A DNA stretch of 20,757 bases from a virus, in IMG/VR virus record IMGVR_UViG_3300042294_002172, positions 1-20,757 of that record; one strand, 5' to 3'. Under the pieces are notes generated by a model. It saw nothing but the letters and a program-made list of their open reading frames with translations. It searched no databases and had not been told where the DNA came from. The stretch's first letter is position 1; every line of letters starts with the position of its first letter. A program made the translations under genes and the position numbers. Shown piece by piece: positions 1-5,423 of the stretch.

Positions 1-71
1 GGAGATGCACGAAAGACTGGGCGCGGGGTGTCGCGTTCGTGAGGGGATTGAGATTTTTACCCACTCCCGAG
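1..71 (-). other. Candidate cos / packaging region (GC-rich, downstream of HNH gene)
   Basis: This non-coding stretch follows the stop of the terminal HNH gene and is clearly more GC-rich than the rest of the window, with CGCG-type runs near 22-36. On the minus strand it reads GGGTAAAAATCTC followed by C-rich clusters. HK97-like cos phages often have an HNH gene, then a GC-rich cos region with a GGGTCAAATCTC-like motif, then the small terminase gene. The arrangement here fits, but the resemblance is from memory and the terminase would lie outside the window. It could instead be the start of another gene or plain intergenic DNA. Confidence 0.35.
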
Positions 72-389
72 TTATGCCGTAGGGGGTTTGTTGCCTCTTG
101 AGCTGTTACAGGATTTATGAGCTGGTAATAGTGGTGATTGTGATTGACCTGGGAAGTAGTGGTCTGCTGTGATTTGTGATTTGTCTGTGAATGGCTGGTT
201 ACATAGCCAACATATTGTGGCTGAATCTCTTACTTGTTTTGCTCTTTTGCGATAATCGCCTGAATAGTGTGTTCTGTTTGGTTTACGTCTTTCGTCTAAC
301 TTTGCAATGTATTCGCTTTGGTGTTTAGCGCAACGGTTTCCTTTCTCAACGAGTGTGCCACAGGTGAGGCAAGGTCTTTTAAATCCCAT
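72..389 (-). CDS. HNH endonuclease (terminal, packaging-associated type)
   Basis: This 105-aa protein has two zinc-binding parts. The N-terminal knuckle has C7, C10, C20 and H23. The HNH (beta-beta-alpha metal) core has C60-x2-C63, the D76-H77 catalytic pair, and C94-N95 followed by RGNK. Small HNH proteins of this layout sit next to the terminase genes in many cos phages and assist DNA cleavage during packaging; that role is inferred. The start overlaps the preceding HslV-like gene by 94 nt and I see no strong Shine-Dalgarno, so translation is probably coupled. The N-terminal Cys/His cluster is the reason to keep this start. The GC-rich 1-71 segment lies directly downstream. Confidence 0.85.
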   Translation of the reverse strand: MGFKRPCLTCGTLVEKGNRCAKHQSEYIAKLDERRKPNRTHYSGDYRKRAKQVRDSATICWLCNQPFTDKSQITADHYFPGQSQSPLLPAHKSCNSSRGNKPPTA

Positions 390-985
390 TGTTTAATTGT
401 CCCATTGGATTGAGATACCCAGCCGTAGATTGGTGGATGGGAGAAGCTGTCGTGGGTGGTAGCTGTTTCTATTGCTTGATACAAATATGTTGTGTGATTC
501 TTGGCCCAGTCATTTGTTGTTCTGAATGCTGTGGCTAATGAACCTAAAGCTAATGTTCCACCTGAACCTATTGCCCAGTATGGTGTGCATCTTGATATGC
601 CAAGTGTGTTGCTTATGCTGAATGCTTTGCCGTGTGTTACGAGTATTAGTTCTGAGTCTGGTAGTTCTGCTACACCATCTTTAACATCAAGAGCTAATTG
701 TTCTTGTGCAACCTTTCTAATTAAAGGAATGATTCTTTTTGCTATCCATTGATACCAACTCATTATGTCCTCTTTCTTTTTCAGTTGTGGTGGAACAGCT
801 GGATACTTCACAAGATATTGTGTAATGTCACAAATTCTGTCTGCCCCTGCCGCAGCTATTAACCATTCTCCTTGTCGGATTATTTTATTCATAGGCATTG
901 AGGTAGTAAAATTTTCATCTGTTATGCCACTTTCTGACATCATCACGCATTGTTTGTTTGTTGATGCAATCCCTATTGTTGTCAT
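296..985 (-). CDS. HslV/proteasome-like Ntn hydrolase
   Basis: This 229-aa protein resembles the proteasome beta/HslV fold. It starts Met-Thr-Thr-Ile; after Met removal Thr1 would be the N-terminal nucleophile. In mature numbering Lys33 (in the MNKII context) is at the catalytic lysine position, and Glu17 sits where HslV and proteasomes usually have Asp17. An AAAG turn near residue 45 and an IGSGG motif near residue 140 followed by a helix match the family, the latter corresponding to the conserved G-S-G region around Ser129. A phage peptidase or a cleavage/assembly factor is possible; the substrate is unknown and no ATPase partner (HslU/ClpX-like) is visible. Its start overlaps the previous stop (ATGA), and its last ~31 codons overlap the HNH gene. 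The D-to-E change leaves activity open. Confidence 0.7.
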   Translation of the reverse strand: MTTIGIASTNKQCVMMSESGITDENFTTSMPMNKIIRQGEWLIAAAGADRICDITQYLVKYPAVPPQLKKKEDIMSWYQWIAKRIIPLIRKVAQEQLALDVKDGVAELPDSELILVTHGKAFSISNTLGISRCTPYWAIGSGGTLALGSLATAFRTTNDWAKNHTTYLYQAIETATTHDSFSHPPIYGWVSQSNGTIKQWDLKDLASPVAHSLRKETVALNTKANTLQS

Positions 986-1089
986 TTAACTTTCAGGCTC
1001 TCTCGGTCAATGGATATGTTGGCAGCCTGTAAACATTCGGCATAAGTGTTATGGTCTTGTGTTTCGCAACCTGAACGACAGTTACTCAT
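982..1089 (-). CDS. Cys-rich microprotein of a conserved actinophage family
   Basis: This 35-aa ORF runs from ATG at 1089 to TGA at 982. Its start overlaps the end of the 1082-1273 gene by 8 nt, and its stop overlaps the HslV-like start as ATGA. The peptide contains CRSGCETQDH followed by a Y-A-E-C segment and two alanines. I recognise the pattern C-x-S-G-C-x-T-x-D-H-x5-E-C-x2-A-A from small proteins common in actinobacteriophages, usually with Trp where Tyr is here. Three cysteines and a histidine could bind a metal. No function is known to me. The family's longer members continue well past this motif, so this may be a minimal or shortened version. Confidence 0.75.
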   Translation of the reverse strand: MSNCRSGCETQDHNTYAECLQAANISIDRESLKVK

Positions 1090-1273
1090 TATCTTCCTTT
1101 GGTGCAACATAAGGTTGAAGTCTTTTCTGCTCACGCATCTTCAGCTTTACAGGACTGTAACCACCAATGGTTCTACCAGTCTTGCGTTGCTTGCGTGGGT
1201 TCTTCTTCCACGCTTTGCCACACTTACGATTGTCATTGCGAGCACCACCTGACTTGCCTCTACCTTTAGCCAT
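1082..1273 (-). CDS. Small highly basic protein of unknown function
   Basis: This 63-aa protein is very rich in Lys and Arg in its first 40 residues (MAKGRGKSGG, then KAWKKNPRKQRK), which suggests nucleic-acid binding. I chose ATG at 1273, which overlaps the stop of the preceding gene (TGATG). A GTG one codon upstream (1276) is an alternative. A GGAAAAGGTGAG sequence just upstream provides the ribosome binding site. It lies between an unrecognised 105-aa gene and the Cys-rich microprotein, all overlapping by a few bases, so they are almost certainly co-translated. I do not recognise the family; a ribosomal-protein-like basic fold or a DNA-packaging accessory cannot be told apart here. Confidence 0.65.
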   Translation of the reverse strand: MAKGRGKSGGARNDNRKCGKAWKKNPRKQRKTGRTIGGYSPVKLKMREQKRLQPYVAPKEDNE

Positions 1274-1590
1274 CACTCACCTTTTCCTATAACTGAACCT
1301 TTACCAGCGGCCACATCAGCGGCGTGTAACACACCAGCAATGAACAAAGTTGGTATCTGATGCTCTTGACTATTAACATTCCTAAAAGTCATAACTTCAA
1401 CTTCAGCCATCAACGAATCAATAACTGCTTGACGTGTAAAACCAACAATCAAATGTGTTTGATTGATACCAGGCTCAAGTTTCTCTGGTGTACTGTCGTA
1501 ATGCTCCAAAGCATAATTCATCAACAACGCTTTAATCCTCTGTCCAACAGGGTCATCAAAGATTTCTACTCCCACGAATGTTTCAACCAC
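1273..1590 (-). CDS. Hypothetical protein (105 aa)
   Basis: I do not recognise this protein. It has no signal peptide, transmembrane segment or metal-binding motif. The middle (about residues 40-75) alternates hydrophobic residues in a beta-like way (HLIVGF, EVEVMTF), and a helical region ends in an Ala/Gly-rich tail (AADVAAGKG). The start is uncertain: GTG at 1590 overlaps the HNH stop by 25 nt but has poor ribosome binding site spacing, and GTG at 1575, five codons downstream, is better placed after an AAGGGTGG stretch. It is part of the overlapping gene chain running down to the HslV-like gene. Confidence 0.6.
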   Translation of the reverse strand: MVETFVGVEIFDDPVGQRIKALLMNYALEHYDSTPEKLEPGINQTHLIVGFTRQAVIDSLMAEVEVMTFRNVNSQEHQIPTLFIAGVLHAADVAAGKGSVIGKGE

Positions 1591-1847
1591 CCTTGTTGAT
1601 ACGCTTCCTCAGGATTACAAGTAACCCAGTTATGGCACTTGCGACAAAGAGCAACCAAGTTTTCCTCATCAGTAATAGAACCACCTCTAGCGCGTGATTT
1701 AATTTCGTGAATGTCTTGGCTTCTATCTGACAAACATCTTTGACAAACAGGTCTATCAGCCAGCATCTTGCGAACAAGGTTTCTACGCTTAGTTGCGTAA
1801 AGGTTTTCCATTTTTGCTGAGCGTGGTCTGATAGGTTTCCTGTTCAT
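1566..1847 (-). CDS. HNH endonuclease
   Basis: This 93-aa protein has a textbook HNH motif: C35-x2-C38, then DIHEIK with H47-E48, a GG turn, N63 in EENLVALC, and C68-x2-C71-H72. The fold makes metal-dependent DNA nicks or breaks. It starts at ATG 1847 behind TTAGGATTAACTT, nine bases after the SSB gene. The N-terminus is basic (RKPIRPRSAK). It differs in length and spacing from the HNH protein at 72-389, so the two are not recent duplicates. It could be a free-standing homing-type nuclease or a domesticated recombination/packaging nuclease; context does not decide. Confidence 0.85.
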   Translation of the reverse strand: MNRKPIRPRSAKMENLYATKRRNLVRKMLADRPVCQRCLSDRSQDIHEIKSRARGGSITDEENLVALCRKCHNWVTCNPEEAYQQGWLKHSWE

Positions 1848-1856
1848 AAGTTAATC

Positions 1857-2276
1857 CTAAAAGGTATCTGATACCCAAGGATTGTTGTCAGATTGTGTAG
1901 CGTGAGGCTTATCCCTCATTATCTCTGCTTGTGGTGCAAATGCTTTACGTCTAAGTTCAGCACCAACAGAATCAGCTTCTACTTCAAAAACTGTTTTCTC
2001 TGTGCCATCTTTAGCTGTGTAAGAGCGTTGTTTGAACTTACCTGTGATGACAACTGTGTCGCCTTTAACAACTGTTTTAGTTGTGTTCTCTGCTGTGTCA
2101 TTCCAAACATTAACGTTCAAAAATACTTTGTCACCATCAACCCATTGACCTGATGGGTCTTTCTTTCTCTCAGAGCAAGCAACACGAAGTGACGCAACTG
2201 CTTTACCTGTGGTTGTGAAACGTAGTTCTGGGTCAGCTGTTAAATTACCTACGATAATAATTGTTGGTAATGGCAT
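1857..2276 (-). CDS. ssb: Single-stranded DNA-binding protein
   Basis: This 139-aa protein has the bacterial SSB OB-fold: an N-terminal strand (IIIVGNLTADPELRFT), a central region with VFLNVNVWND, and the VVKGDTVVITGKF segment near residues 69-80, followed by a strand resembling the usual EIxAD. After about residue 105 it becomes a flexible linker. It ends NPWVSDTF, a relaxed version of the acidic, aromatic C-terminal tip that recruits repair and replication proteins. The start at ATG 2276 overlaps the upstream stop (TAATG) and follows AAAGGAG, one of the strongest ribosome binding sites in the region, which fits a protein needed in quantity. Confidence 0.93.
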   Translation of the reverse strand: MPLPTIIIVGNLTADPELRFTTTGKAVASLRVACSERKKDPSGQWVDGDKVFLNVNVWNDTAENTTKTVVKGDTVVITGKFKQRSYTAKDGTEKTVFEVEADSVGAELRRKAFAPQAEIMRDKPHATQSDNNPWVSDTF

Positions 2277-2680
2277 TATTTTTCTCCTTTTATTTTTGTT
2301 AGACGACTTCCCCTAGTTATAGGAAAGAAACCAACAGACTTAGTTCTCTTTGTTCTATTTTCGAACTCTGTTGTTGTTGGTAAATCAGTTTGGTCTTTCC
2401 ATTCAGGTTCAAATAAACGTAAATCAAAAGCCCACACACCTTGAGGTGTTGAACAAATATATGTAGGAATCATTCCACGTTCACCAGCCTCATATTTGAG
2501 TCGAGCATATTTTGATTGCTCAATCATCAAGTTCTCGTAATGAGACTTACGGCATTTCAGCTCAATAAACAGTTGTTTAGCATTAGAGAAACAATCATAT
2601 GAATCATAAATACCTGACGATTTAACTAAATCAGGCATATAAAACTCTTTTAACTTATTAAATAATTCTTTTTCATTCAT
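2276..2680 (-). CDS. PD-(D/E)XK nuclease-like protein (tentative)
   Basis: This 134-aa protein has an acidic IYDSYDCF segment (D26, D29) followed by a beta strand with FIELKCRKS (E40-x-K42) and then a helix starting near EQSKYARLK. That order matches the D...(E)xK...Q/K core of PD-(D/E)XK nucleases, including archaeal-type resolvases and restriction enzymes. A later strand (YICSTPQGVWAFDL) would complete the sheet. The match is by eye only. It overlaps both WhiB (ATGA) and SSB (TAATG), consistent with a role in DNA processing. It would be the third such nuclease-like gene in the window. Confidence 0.5.
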   Translation of the reverse strand: MNEKELFNKLKEFYMPDLVKSSGIYDSYDCFSNAKQLFIELKCRKSHYENLMIEQSKYARLKYEAGERGMIPTYICSTPQGVWAFDLRLFEPEWKDQTDLPTTTEFENRTKRTKSVGFFPITRGSRLTKIKGEK

Positions 2681-3015
2681 AAACGGTGCGCAATCACTCG
2701 AATAACTTTTCTTTTATGTTTCACATCATTTGGCATAGGAAACGCTTTCCTTAATCTTTCACGTTCTGCGGCAGTAAAACTTCCCCAAATACCCCACTTG
2801 TTTGACCAACCATCTTCTAAACAAAAACCACGAACAGGGCAACCTAAACAAATCCTTATCGCTGATTTAATTGCAGGAACATCATCTGCTTCACAGAAAA
2901 ACATTTCAGGGTCAGCGTCAAGGCATTTACTATGTGTTTGCCAATCATCTGGTTTTGGGCATTCTGCGCAGATTTGAGTGCCATCAATCACGGGATGACT
3001 GCAATCTTTTAACAC
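2677..3015 (-). CDS. whiB: WhiB-family iron-sulfur transcriptional regulator
   Basis: This protein, 112 aa from GTG 3015, has the WhiB cluster ligands C31, C56-x2-C59 and C65, a PE-x-FF segment, and the diagnostic turn GIWG at about 75-78 followed by a basic helix (ERERLRK). WhiB proteins carry a [4Fe-4S] cluster, bind the principal sigma factor and are essentially confined to actinobacteria and their phages, so this gene is the strongest host marker. Extra cysteines (5, 16, 19, 41) precede or interrupt the core. A longer frame opens at TTG 3027, but GTG 3015 has a better ribosome binding site (GAGGAACTTC). It overlaps the resolvase-like gene by 32 nt. Phage WhiB proteins can repress host WhiB regulons; that is possible here. 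Confidence 0.92.
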   Translation of the reverse strand: MLKDCSHPVIDGTQICAECPKPDDWQTHSKCLDADPEMFFCEADDVPAIKSAIRICLGCPVRGFCLEDGWSNKWGIWGSFTAAERERLRKAFPMPNDVKHKRKVIRVIAHRL

Positions 3016-3346
3016 GAAGTTCCTCAATAAGTTCAGCTAGTGCAGATAACGGTACAACAGCCCACCAGTCTGCAACGCGTGACACTCCTACGCCATTTGG
3101 TTTAATAACCAGCACACCAAGTTCTTCTTTTGCGTTGATTCGCTCAATTTCTGTTTCTTTCATCCACTCGTGAATCTTGTAAGAGCGTTGATTTTTAACT
3201 TCCACTACACATCCAGGAACGCCAGCAATGTCTCCAGTATCCAATTTTCCTTGGAGAGCACGTCTTTCCACCGCTGGGAAAGTTTGCTTCAAATAATCAG
3301 CAACAGCGGTTTCGGCAAGCGTTCCCTTTTGCTTAGATTTACTCAT
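2984..3346 (-). CDS. Holliday junction resolvase-like PD-(D/E)XK nuclease
   Basis: This 120-aa protein has the order typical of Hjc/VRR-type resolvases: KGTLAETAVADYLK with E12, then RRALQGKLDTGDI with D39, the strand VVEVKNQ with E49 and K51, and a helix with conserved polar residues (HEWMKETE). It probably cuts branched DNA during recombination or before packaging. The ATG at 3346 overlaps the stop of a 22-aa upstream peptide (ATGA). Its 3' end overlaps the WhiB start. Actinophage relatives are usually about this length. The nuclease fold is secure by motif; the resolvase function is by family analogy. Confidence 0.8.
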   Translation of the reverse strand: MSKSKQKGTLAETAVADYLKQTFPAVERRALQGKLDTGDIAGVPGCVVEVKNQRSYKIHEWMKETEIERINAKEELGVLVIKPNGVGVSRVADWWAVVPLSALAELIEELRVKRLQSSRD

Positions 3347-3411
3347 CTAGACAACAGCTTTACAAGTAAAAACATAATCACAATTTGCATACCAATAATG
3401 ATTGCTTCCAT
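3343..3411 (-). CDS. 22-aa putative membrane microprotein
   Basis: This tiny ORF starts at ATG 3411, overlapping the upstream stop (TGATG), and stops at TGA 3343, overlapping the resolvase start (ATGA). The peptide is almost wholly hydrophobic (MEAIIIGMQIVIMFLLVK, then LLSR) and would form one membrane helix with a basic C-terminal end. The exact coupling on both sides in a compact operon is the main evidence that it is translated. Function unknown; it could also simply relay ribosomes across the gap. Confidence 0.5.
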   Translation of the reverse strand: MEAIIIGMQIVIMFLLVKLLSR

Positions 3412-3554
3412 CAGTAACCCCATATTCTTTCATCAGCTCTATCCTTGGCGTATAAATCAGCATCAGGTTGCCAAGTTGGTTCAGACTTAACTAGCTCATC
3501 CCAAGACTCAAAAATGAAAGTCACAGAACCATCATCATTGTTTCTAGTAATCAT
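3411..3554 (-). CDS. 47-aa acidic hypothetical protein
   Basis: This ORF starts at ATG 3554, overlapping the stop of the 30-aa membrane peptide (ATGA), and ends at 3411, overlapping the next start (TGATG). The product is acidic and soluble, with a short beta-like VTFIFES segment and three Trp residues (WDE, WQP, WGY). I do not recognise it. Both ends fit the overlap pattern of the surrounding operon, which supports coding. Confidence 0.55.
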   Translation of the reverse strand: MITRNNDDGSVTFIFESWDELVKSEPTWQPDADLYAKDRADERIWGY

Positions 3555-3643
3555 TTGTTCTTCCCAGGTAGTTTATGAATAGTCCAAGGAAGTGTTAAAA
3601 GAAACAACCAGGTGGCGTAAACAATGTAATCGTAAAGAGTCAT
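3551..3643 (-). CDS. 30-aa single-TM microprotein
   Basis: This ORF starts at ATG 3643, sharing one base with the stop of the 133-aa gene (TAATG), and stops at 3551 with an ATGA overlap. The peptide has one hydrophobic stretch (IVYATWLFLLTLPW) and ends in a basic tail (HKLPGKNK), giving a likely N-out/C-in membrane orientation by the positive-inside rule. No family recognised. Confidence 0.5.
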   Translation of the reverse strand: MTLYDYIVYATWLFLLTLPWTIHKLPGKNK

Positions 3644-4044
3644 TATCTGACCACGCAATCGTGTGAATCGCCTTTAACATAACCTTTTTGGCATTCAACA
3701 CAAATCTTCACTAAACGAAGTGTTGGTTTCTCGTTAGCTTTTATGACAGGCCCAAAACCCTCTGGTTTCTCATCATAAATAACATCAGCTAACTCATCAC
3801 ATAATGCCAAAGCCTCAGCACCATCTAAAACTAAAGCCCAATCATCAATACCAAGTGTTTCAATTAAAGACTGTGCATACAAATCCTGTAAAGACAAATC
3901 GCCCTCAACAATCTTGTTTGATAAATCTTTAATTCGTTCAGACTTATTGACCACATTGTGAGCAATCCATCTGACCATTGAATCTAAATCATCTTGAGGA
4001 ATCTTGATAACAATGTGTTCACCATCTCTTTTAACCTCAGACAT
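3643..4044 (-). CDS. Hypothetical protein with C-terminal zinc-knuckle-like motif
   Basis: This protein is 133 aa from ATG 4044, chosen because AAAAAGGAGACAAA lies directly upstream; a longer frame upstream lacks such a site. The N-terminal half is helical and polar, with an acidic amphipathic stretch around residues 60-95. The C-terminus carries CVECQKGYVKGDSHDC, a C-x2-C...H-x-C arrangement that could bind zinc. I do not recognise the family. It overlaps the upstream 62-aa gene by 8 nt and the downstream membrane microprotein by one base. Confidence 0.65.
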   Translation of the reverse strand: MSEVKRDGEHIVIKIPQDDLDSMVRWIAHNVVNKSERIKDLSNKIVEGDLSLQDLYAQSLIETLGIDDWALVLDGAEALALCDELADVIYDEKPEGFGPVIKANEKPTLRLVKICVECQKGYVKGDSHDCVVR

Positions 4045-4225
4045 TTTGTCTCCTTTTTGTGACACCATATTCTTCTCTTAAACTTTTGACCAAAACTTGT
4101 AATTGGTCATCTGTGATAACTGTTGAAAAAATACCCACTAAAGCTTCTAAAGCAAGGTCATCCCAACGTTTTCTCAACAAATCAGTTAGTTCATTTAAGT
4201 TATTAGAAAAAGTTGCTTCACTCAT
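4037..4225 (-). CDS. Hypothetical protein (62 aa)
   Basis: This is a small, largely helical protein. It begins at ATG 4225, sharing one base with the upstream stop (TAATG), behind AAAGGGACTTCT. It is mixed-charge with leucine-rich segments (LNELTDLLRKRW, QVLVKSLREEYG) that could pack as a helical hairpin. Its 3' end overlaps the next gene by 8 nt. Family not recognised. Confidence 0.6.
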   Translation of the reverse strand: MSEATFSNNLNELTDLLRKRWDDLALEALVGIFSTVITDDQLQVLVKSLREEYGVTKRRQNV

Positions 4226-4446
4226 TAGAAGTCCCTTTGGTTAGCAGGATGGTTTGCAAAGTAATGTTCAATGACAACTGTTCCAGCCATCACTTGACCA
4301 TTCCAAGAATTGTCGTGCTTGAAACCAAAACTACATTCCAAACACAAAAGCTCACAATCAGGATTGACTGACTGGTCAATAATTGATGCAAATAAATCAA
4401 AGTTCTCATAAATTGCATCTGGTAATGCTTCCTTTGTCTTACTCAT
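4225..4446 (-). CDS. Hypothetical protein (73 aa) with CxxC
   Basis: The start is ATG 4446, directly behind CAAGGAAAGAGGGACAAA, the leader type shared by several genes here; an upstream in-frame ATG at 4497 lies inside a hairpin spacer and is less likely. The acidic protein has a CELLCLEC segment near the middle, followed by hydrophobic strands (GTVVIEHYF). No known domain recognised. An inverted repeat sits in the spacer just upstream of its ribosome binding site. Confidence 0.6.
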   Translation of the reverse strand: MSKTKEALPDAIYENFDLFASIIDQSVNPDCELLCLECSFGFKHDNSWNGQVMAGTVVIEHYFANHPANQRDF

Positions 4447-4468
4447 TTTGTCCCTCTTTCCTTGTAGG

Positions 4469-4506
4469 TTCTGCTGGCTGATTACGCAGGTATCCAACCA
4501 GCAGAA
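4469..4506. repeat. Inverted repeat in intergenic spacer
   Basis: TTCTGCTGG (4469-4477) pairs perfectly with CCAGCAGAA (4498-4506) around a 20-base loop. It fills the spacer between the stop of the 4513-4884 gene and the ribosome binding site of the next gene. It has no following T-run, so an RNA processing or stabilising hairpin is more likely than an intrinsic terminator. Confidence 0.55.
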
Positions 4507-4512
4507 GATTAT

Positions 4513-4884
4513 TTATTTGATAATACGAATCCCAGCGTAAAAAGTCTGGGTTCTAACAATAGAATGTGTTTCTTCAACCAAAACGTACTTTAGATTGTTC
4601 TTCAAACAATAAAGTTCAATTTTAAGAAAGAACGCTTCATTGTGATAACGCAAAGCAGTTTCTTTTGTGTATTGATTATCACCATAAACATCAATTCCAC
4701 CTGCAAAACGAATTAAAGTTTTATCACTACGACTCCTAGTGAATCCTCTACCGTAATTGTGATAACGGTCTTTATCTTTGTAGTAACGAACTCCGATAGC
4801 GTCAGCCATTTTTTCAATTGCTTGCCACGTAAATTCTTGATACTCAACTGCTGTGTCTTGCTTTTCTATTGTTGCTGTTGTCAT
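4513..4884 (-). CDS. Hypothetical protein (123 aa)
   Basis: This gene starts at ATG 4884 behind CCAAGGAAAGGGACAAAGAA, a strong site shared with neighbouring genes. The protein is soluble and tyrosine-rich, with a basic patch (YGRGFTRSRSDK), a GGIDVYGDNQYT turn and a C-terminal beta-rich end (KYVLVEETHSI...AGIRIIK). The alternation suggests a compact alpha/beta fold. I do not recognise the family. Hairpin-containing spacers flank it on both sides. Confidence 0.65.
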   Translation of the reverse strand: MTTATIEKQDTAVEYQEFTWQAIEKMADAIGVRYYKDKDRYHNYGRGFTRSRSDKTLIRFAGGIDVYGDNQYTKETALRYHNEAFFLKIELYCLKNNLKYVLVEETHSIVRTQTFYAGIRIIK

Positions 4885-4909
4885 TTCTTTGTCCCTTTCC
4901 TTGGACTAA

Positions 4910-4931
4910 GGGCTGACCCTTTAGCCAGCCC
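4910..4931. repeat. Short hairpin before the 4884 gene start
   Basis: GGGCTG (4910-4915) and CAGCCC (4926-4931) form a 6-bp stem with a 10-base loop in the spacer between the 58-aa gene and the ribosome binding site of the next gene. The position matches that of the 4469-4506 hairpin in the next spacer. A role in mRNA processing or translation is inference. Confidence 0.4.
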
Positions 4932-4943
4932 AAATCTATTTCC

Positions 4944-5120
4944 TTAGTTACTTTGCTCTTTTGCTGAATCAACAATTTTCCAGAATCTTTTTTGAATGTA
5001 GCTTGTTTGCCAAGACATCAAATTCATCAACGGTCTCATATCATCAGCGTTGAATCCTGATGCAATAAATGCTTGAGCTGCTTCTTGTACTTCTGTTGTC
5101 TTTAGTCTTGCTGCTTTCAT
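4944..5120 (-). CDS. Hypothetical protein (58 aa), first gene after the LexA-box region
   Basis: I place the start at ATG 5120, after AAGGTCAAGGAAAGGACCAAACAA, rather than at upstream in-frame codons that lie within the promoter. The product is a small helical protein with an Ala-rich N-terminal half and an RPLMNLMSWQTSYIQKRFWK segment. The family is not recognised. It is the leading gene of the long left-hand operon. Its 5' leader is nearly identical to that of the gene at 6580-6870. Confidence 0.65.
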   Translation of the reverse strand: MKAARLKTTEVQEAAQAFIASGFNADDMRPLMNLMSWQTSYIQKRFWKIVDSAKEQSN

Positions 5121-5144
5121 TTGTTTGGTCCTTTCCTTGACCTT

Positions 5145-5173
5145 GTATAACAATACTAAGCGAGAGGTATAAC
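5145..5173. promoter_or_regulatory. Direct repeat of GTATAAC at the left-operon promoter
   Basis: GTATAAC occurs at 5145-5151 and 5167-5173, 22 bp apart (about two helical turns), around the predicted -10. The same heptamer or its complement occurs at the other two promoter-like regions of the window. This suggests binding sites for a phage regulator; the WhiB or the ribbon-helix-helix protein are candidates. Confidence 0.45.
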
Positions 5174-5181
5174 AAAAGCAA
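5153..5181 (-). promoter_or_regulatory. Predicted promoter of the left operon
   Basis: On the minus strand TTGCTT (5181-5176) and TAGTAT (5158-5153) are separated by exactly 17 bp. Transcription would start near 5147, giving a short leader with the AAGGAAAGG ribosome binding site of the 58-aa gene. Two GTTATC-AAA repeats (around 5201-5219) and a LexA box (5227-5240) lie upstream. Confidence 0.5.
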
Positions 5182-5226
5182 GTCAAATCAAGCACATTTT
5201 GATAACAATTTGATAACGATTTTCTT

Positions 5227-5240
5227 AGAACACCTGTTCG
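5227..5240. promoter_or_regulatory. LexA (SOS) box
   Basis: On the minus strand this reads CGAACAGGTGTTCT. The Gram-positive/actinobacterial LexA consensus is CGAACRNRYGTTYC, so 13 of 14 positions match, including both GAAC/GTTC half-sites at the correct spacing. It lies 46 bp upstream of the -35 of the left-operon promoter. Control of phage genes by the host SOS repressor is inferred. Confidence 0.6.
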
Positions 5241-5423
5241 ATAGTTTTACGTTCAGGCGGGGCAAAAAAGGCAGAGGATGGCGAATACTTCAACCACCCT
5301 CAATTACGCCCAGTATGGGGTAAAGGAGTCAGATGGGGGCTATTTCAGCCCGATTGCGCCATATGTAGAAGCAAGTCCCTAGTCAGCATCAGGCAACCCG
5401 ATTTGACACTCTTACAGCTACTC

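Noticed and set aside
1583-1777. Minus-strand ORF inside the HNH gene region
   Set aside because: It is an out-of-frame shadow; the other frame contains a complete HNH motif.
4447-4497. Upstream start at 4497 for the 73-aa gene
   Set aside because: The extension lies in the hairpin spacer, and a strong ribosome binding site directly precedes the ATG at 4446.
5330-5420. Possible tRNA or structured RNA in the non-coding island
   Set aside because: Local hairpins occur but there is no T-loop TTCRANNC motif, no matching acceptor stem and no CCA end.
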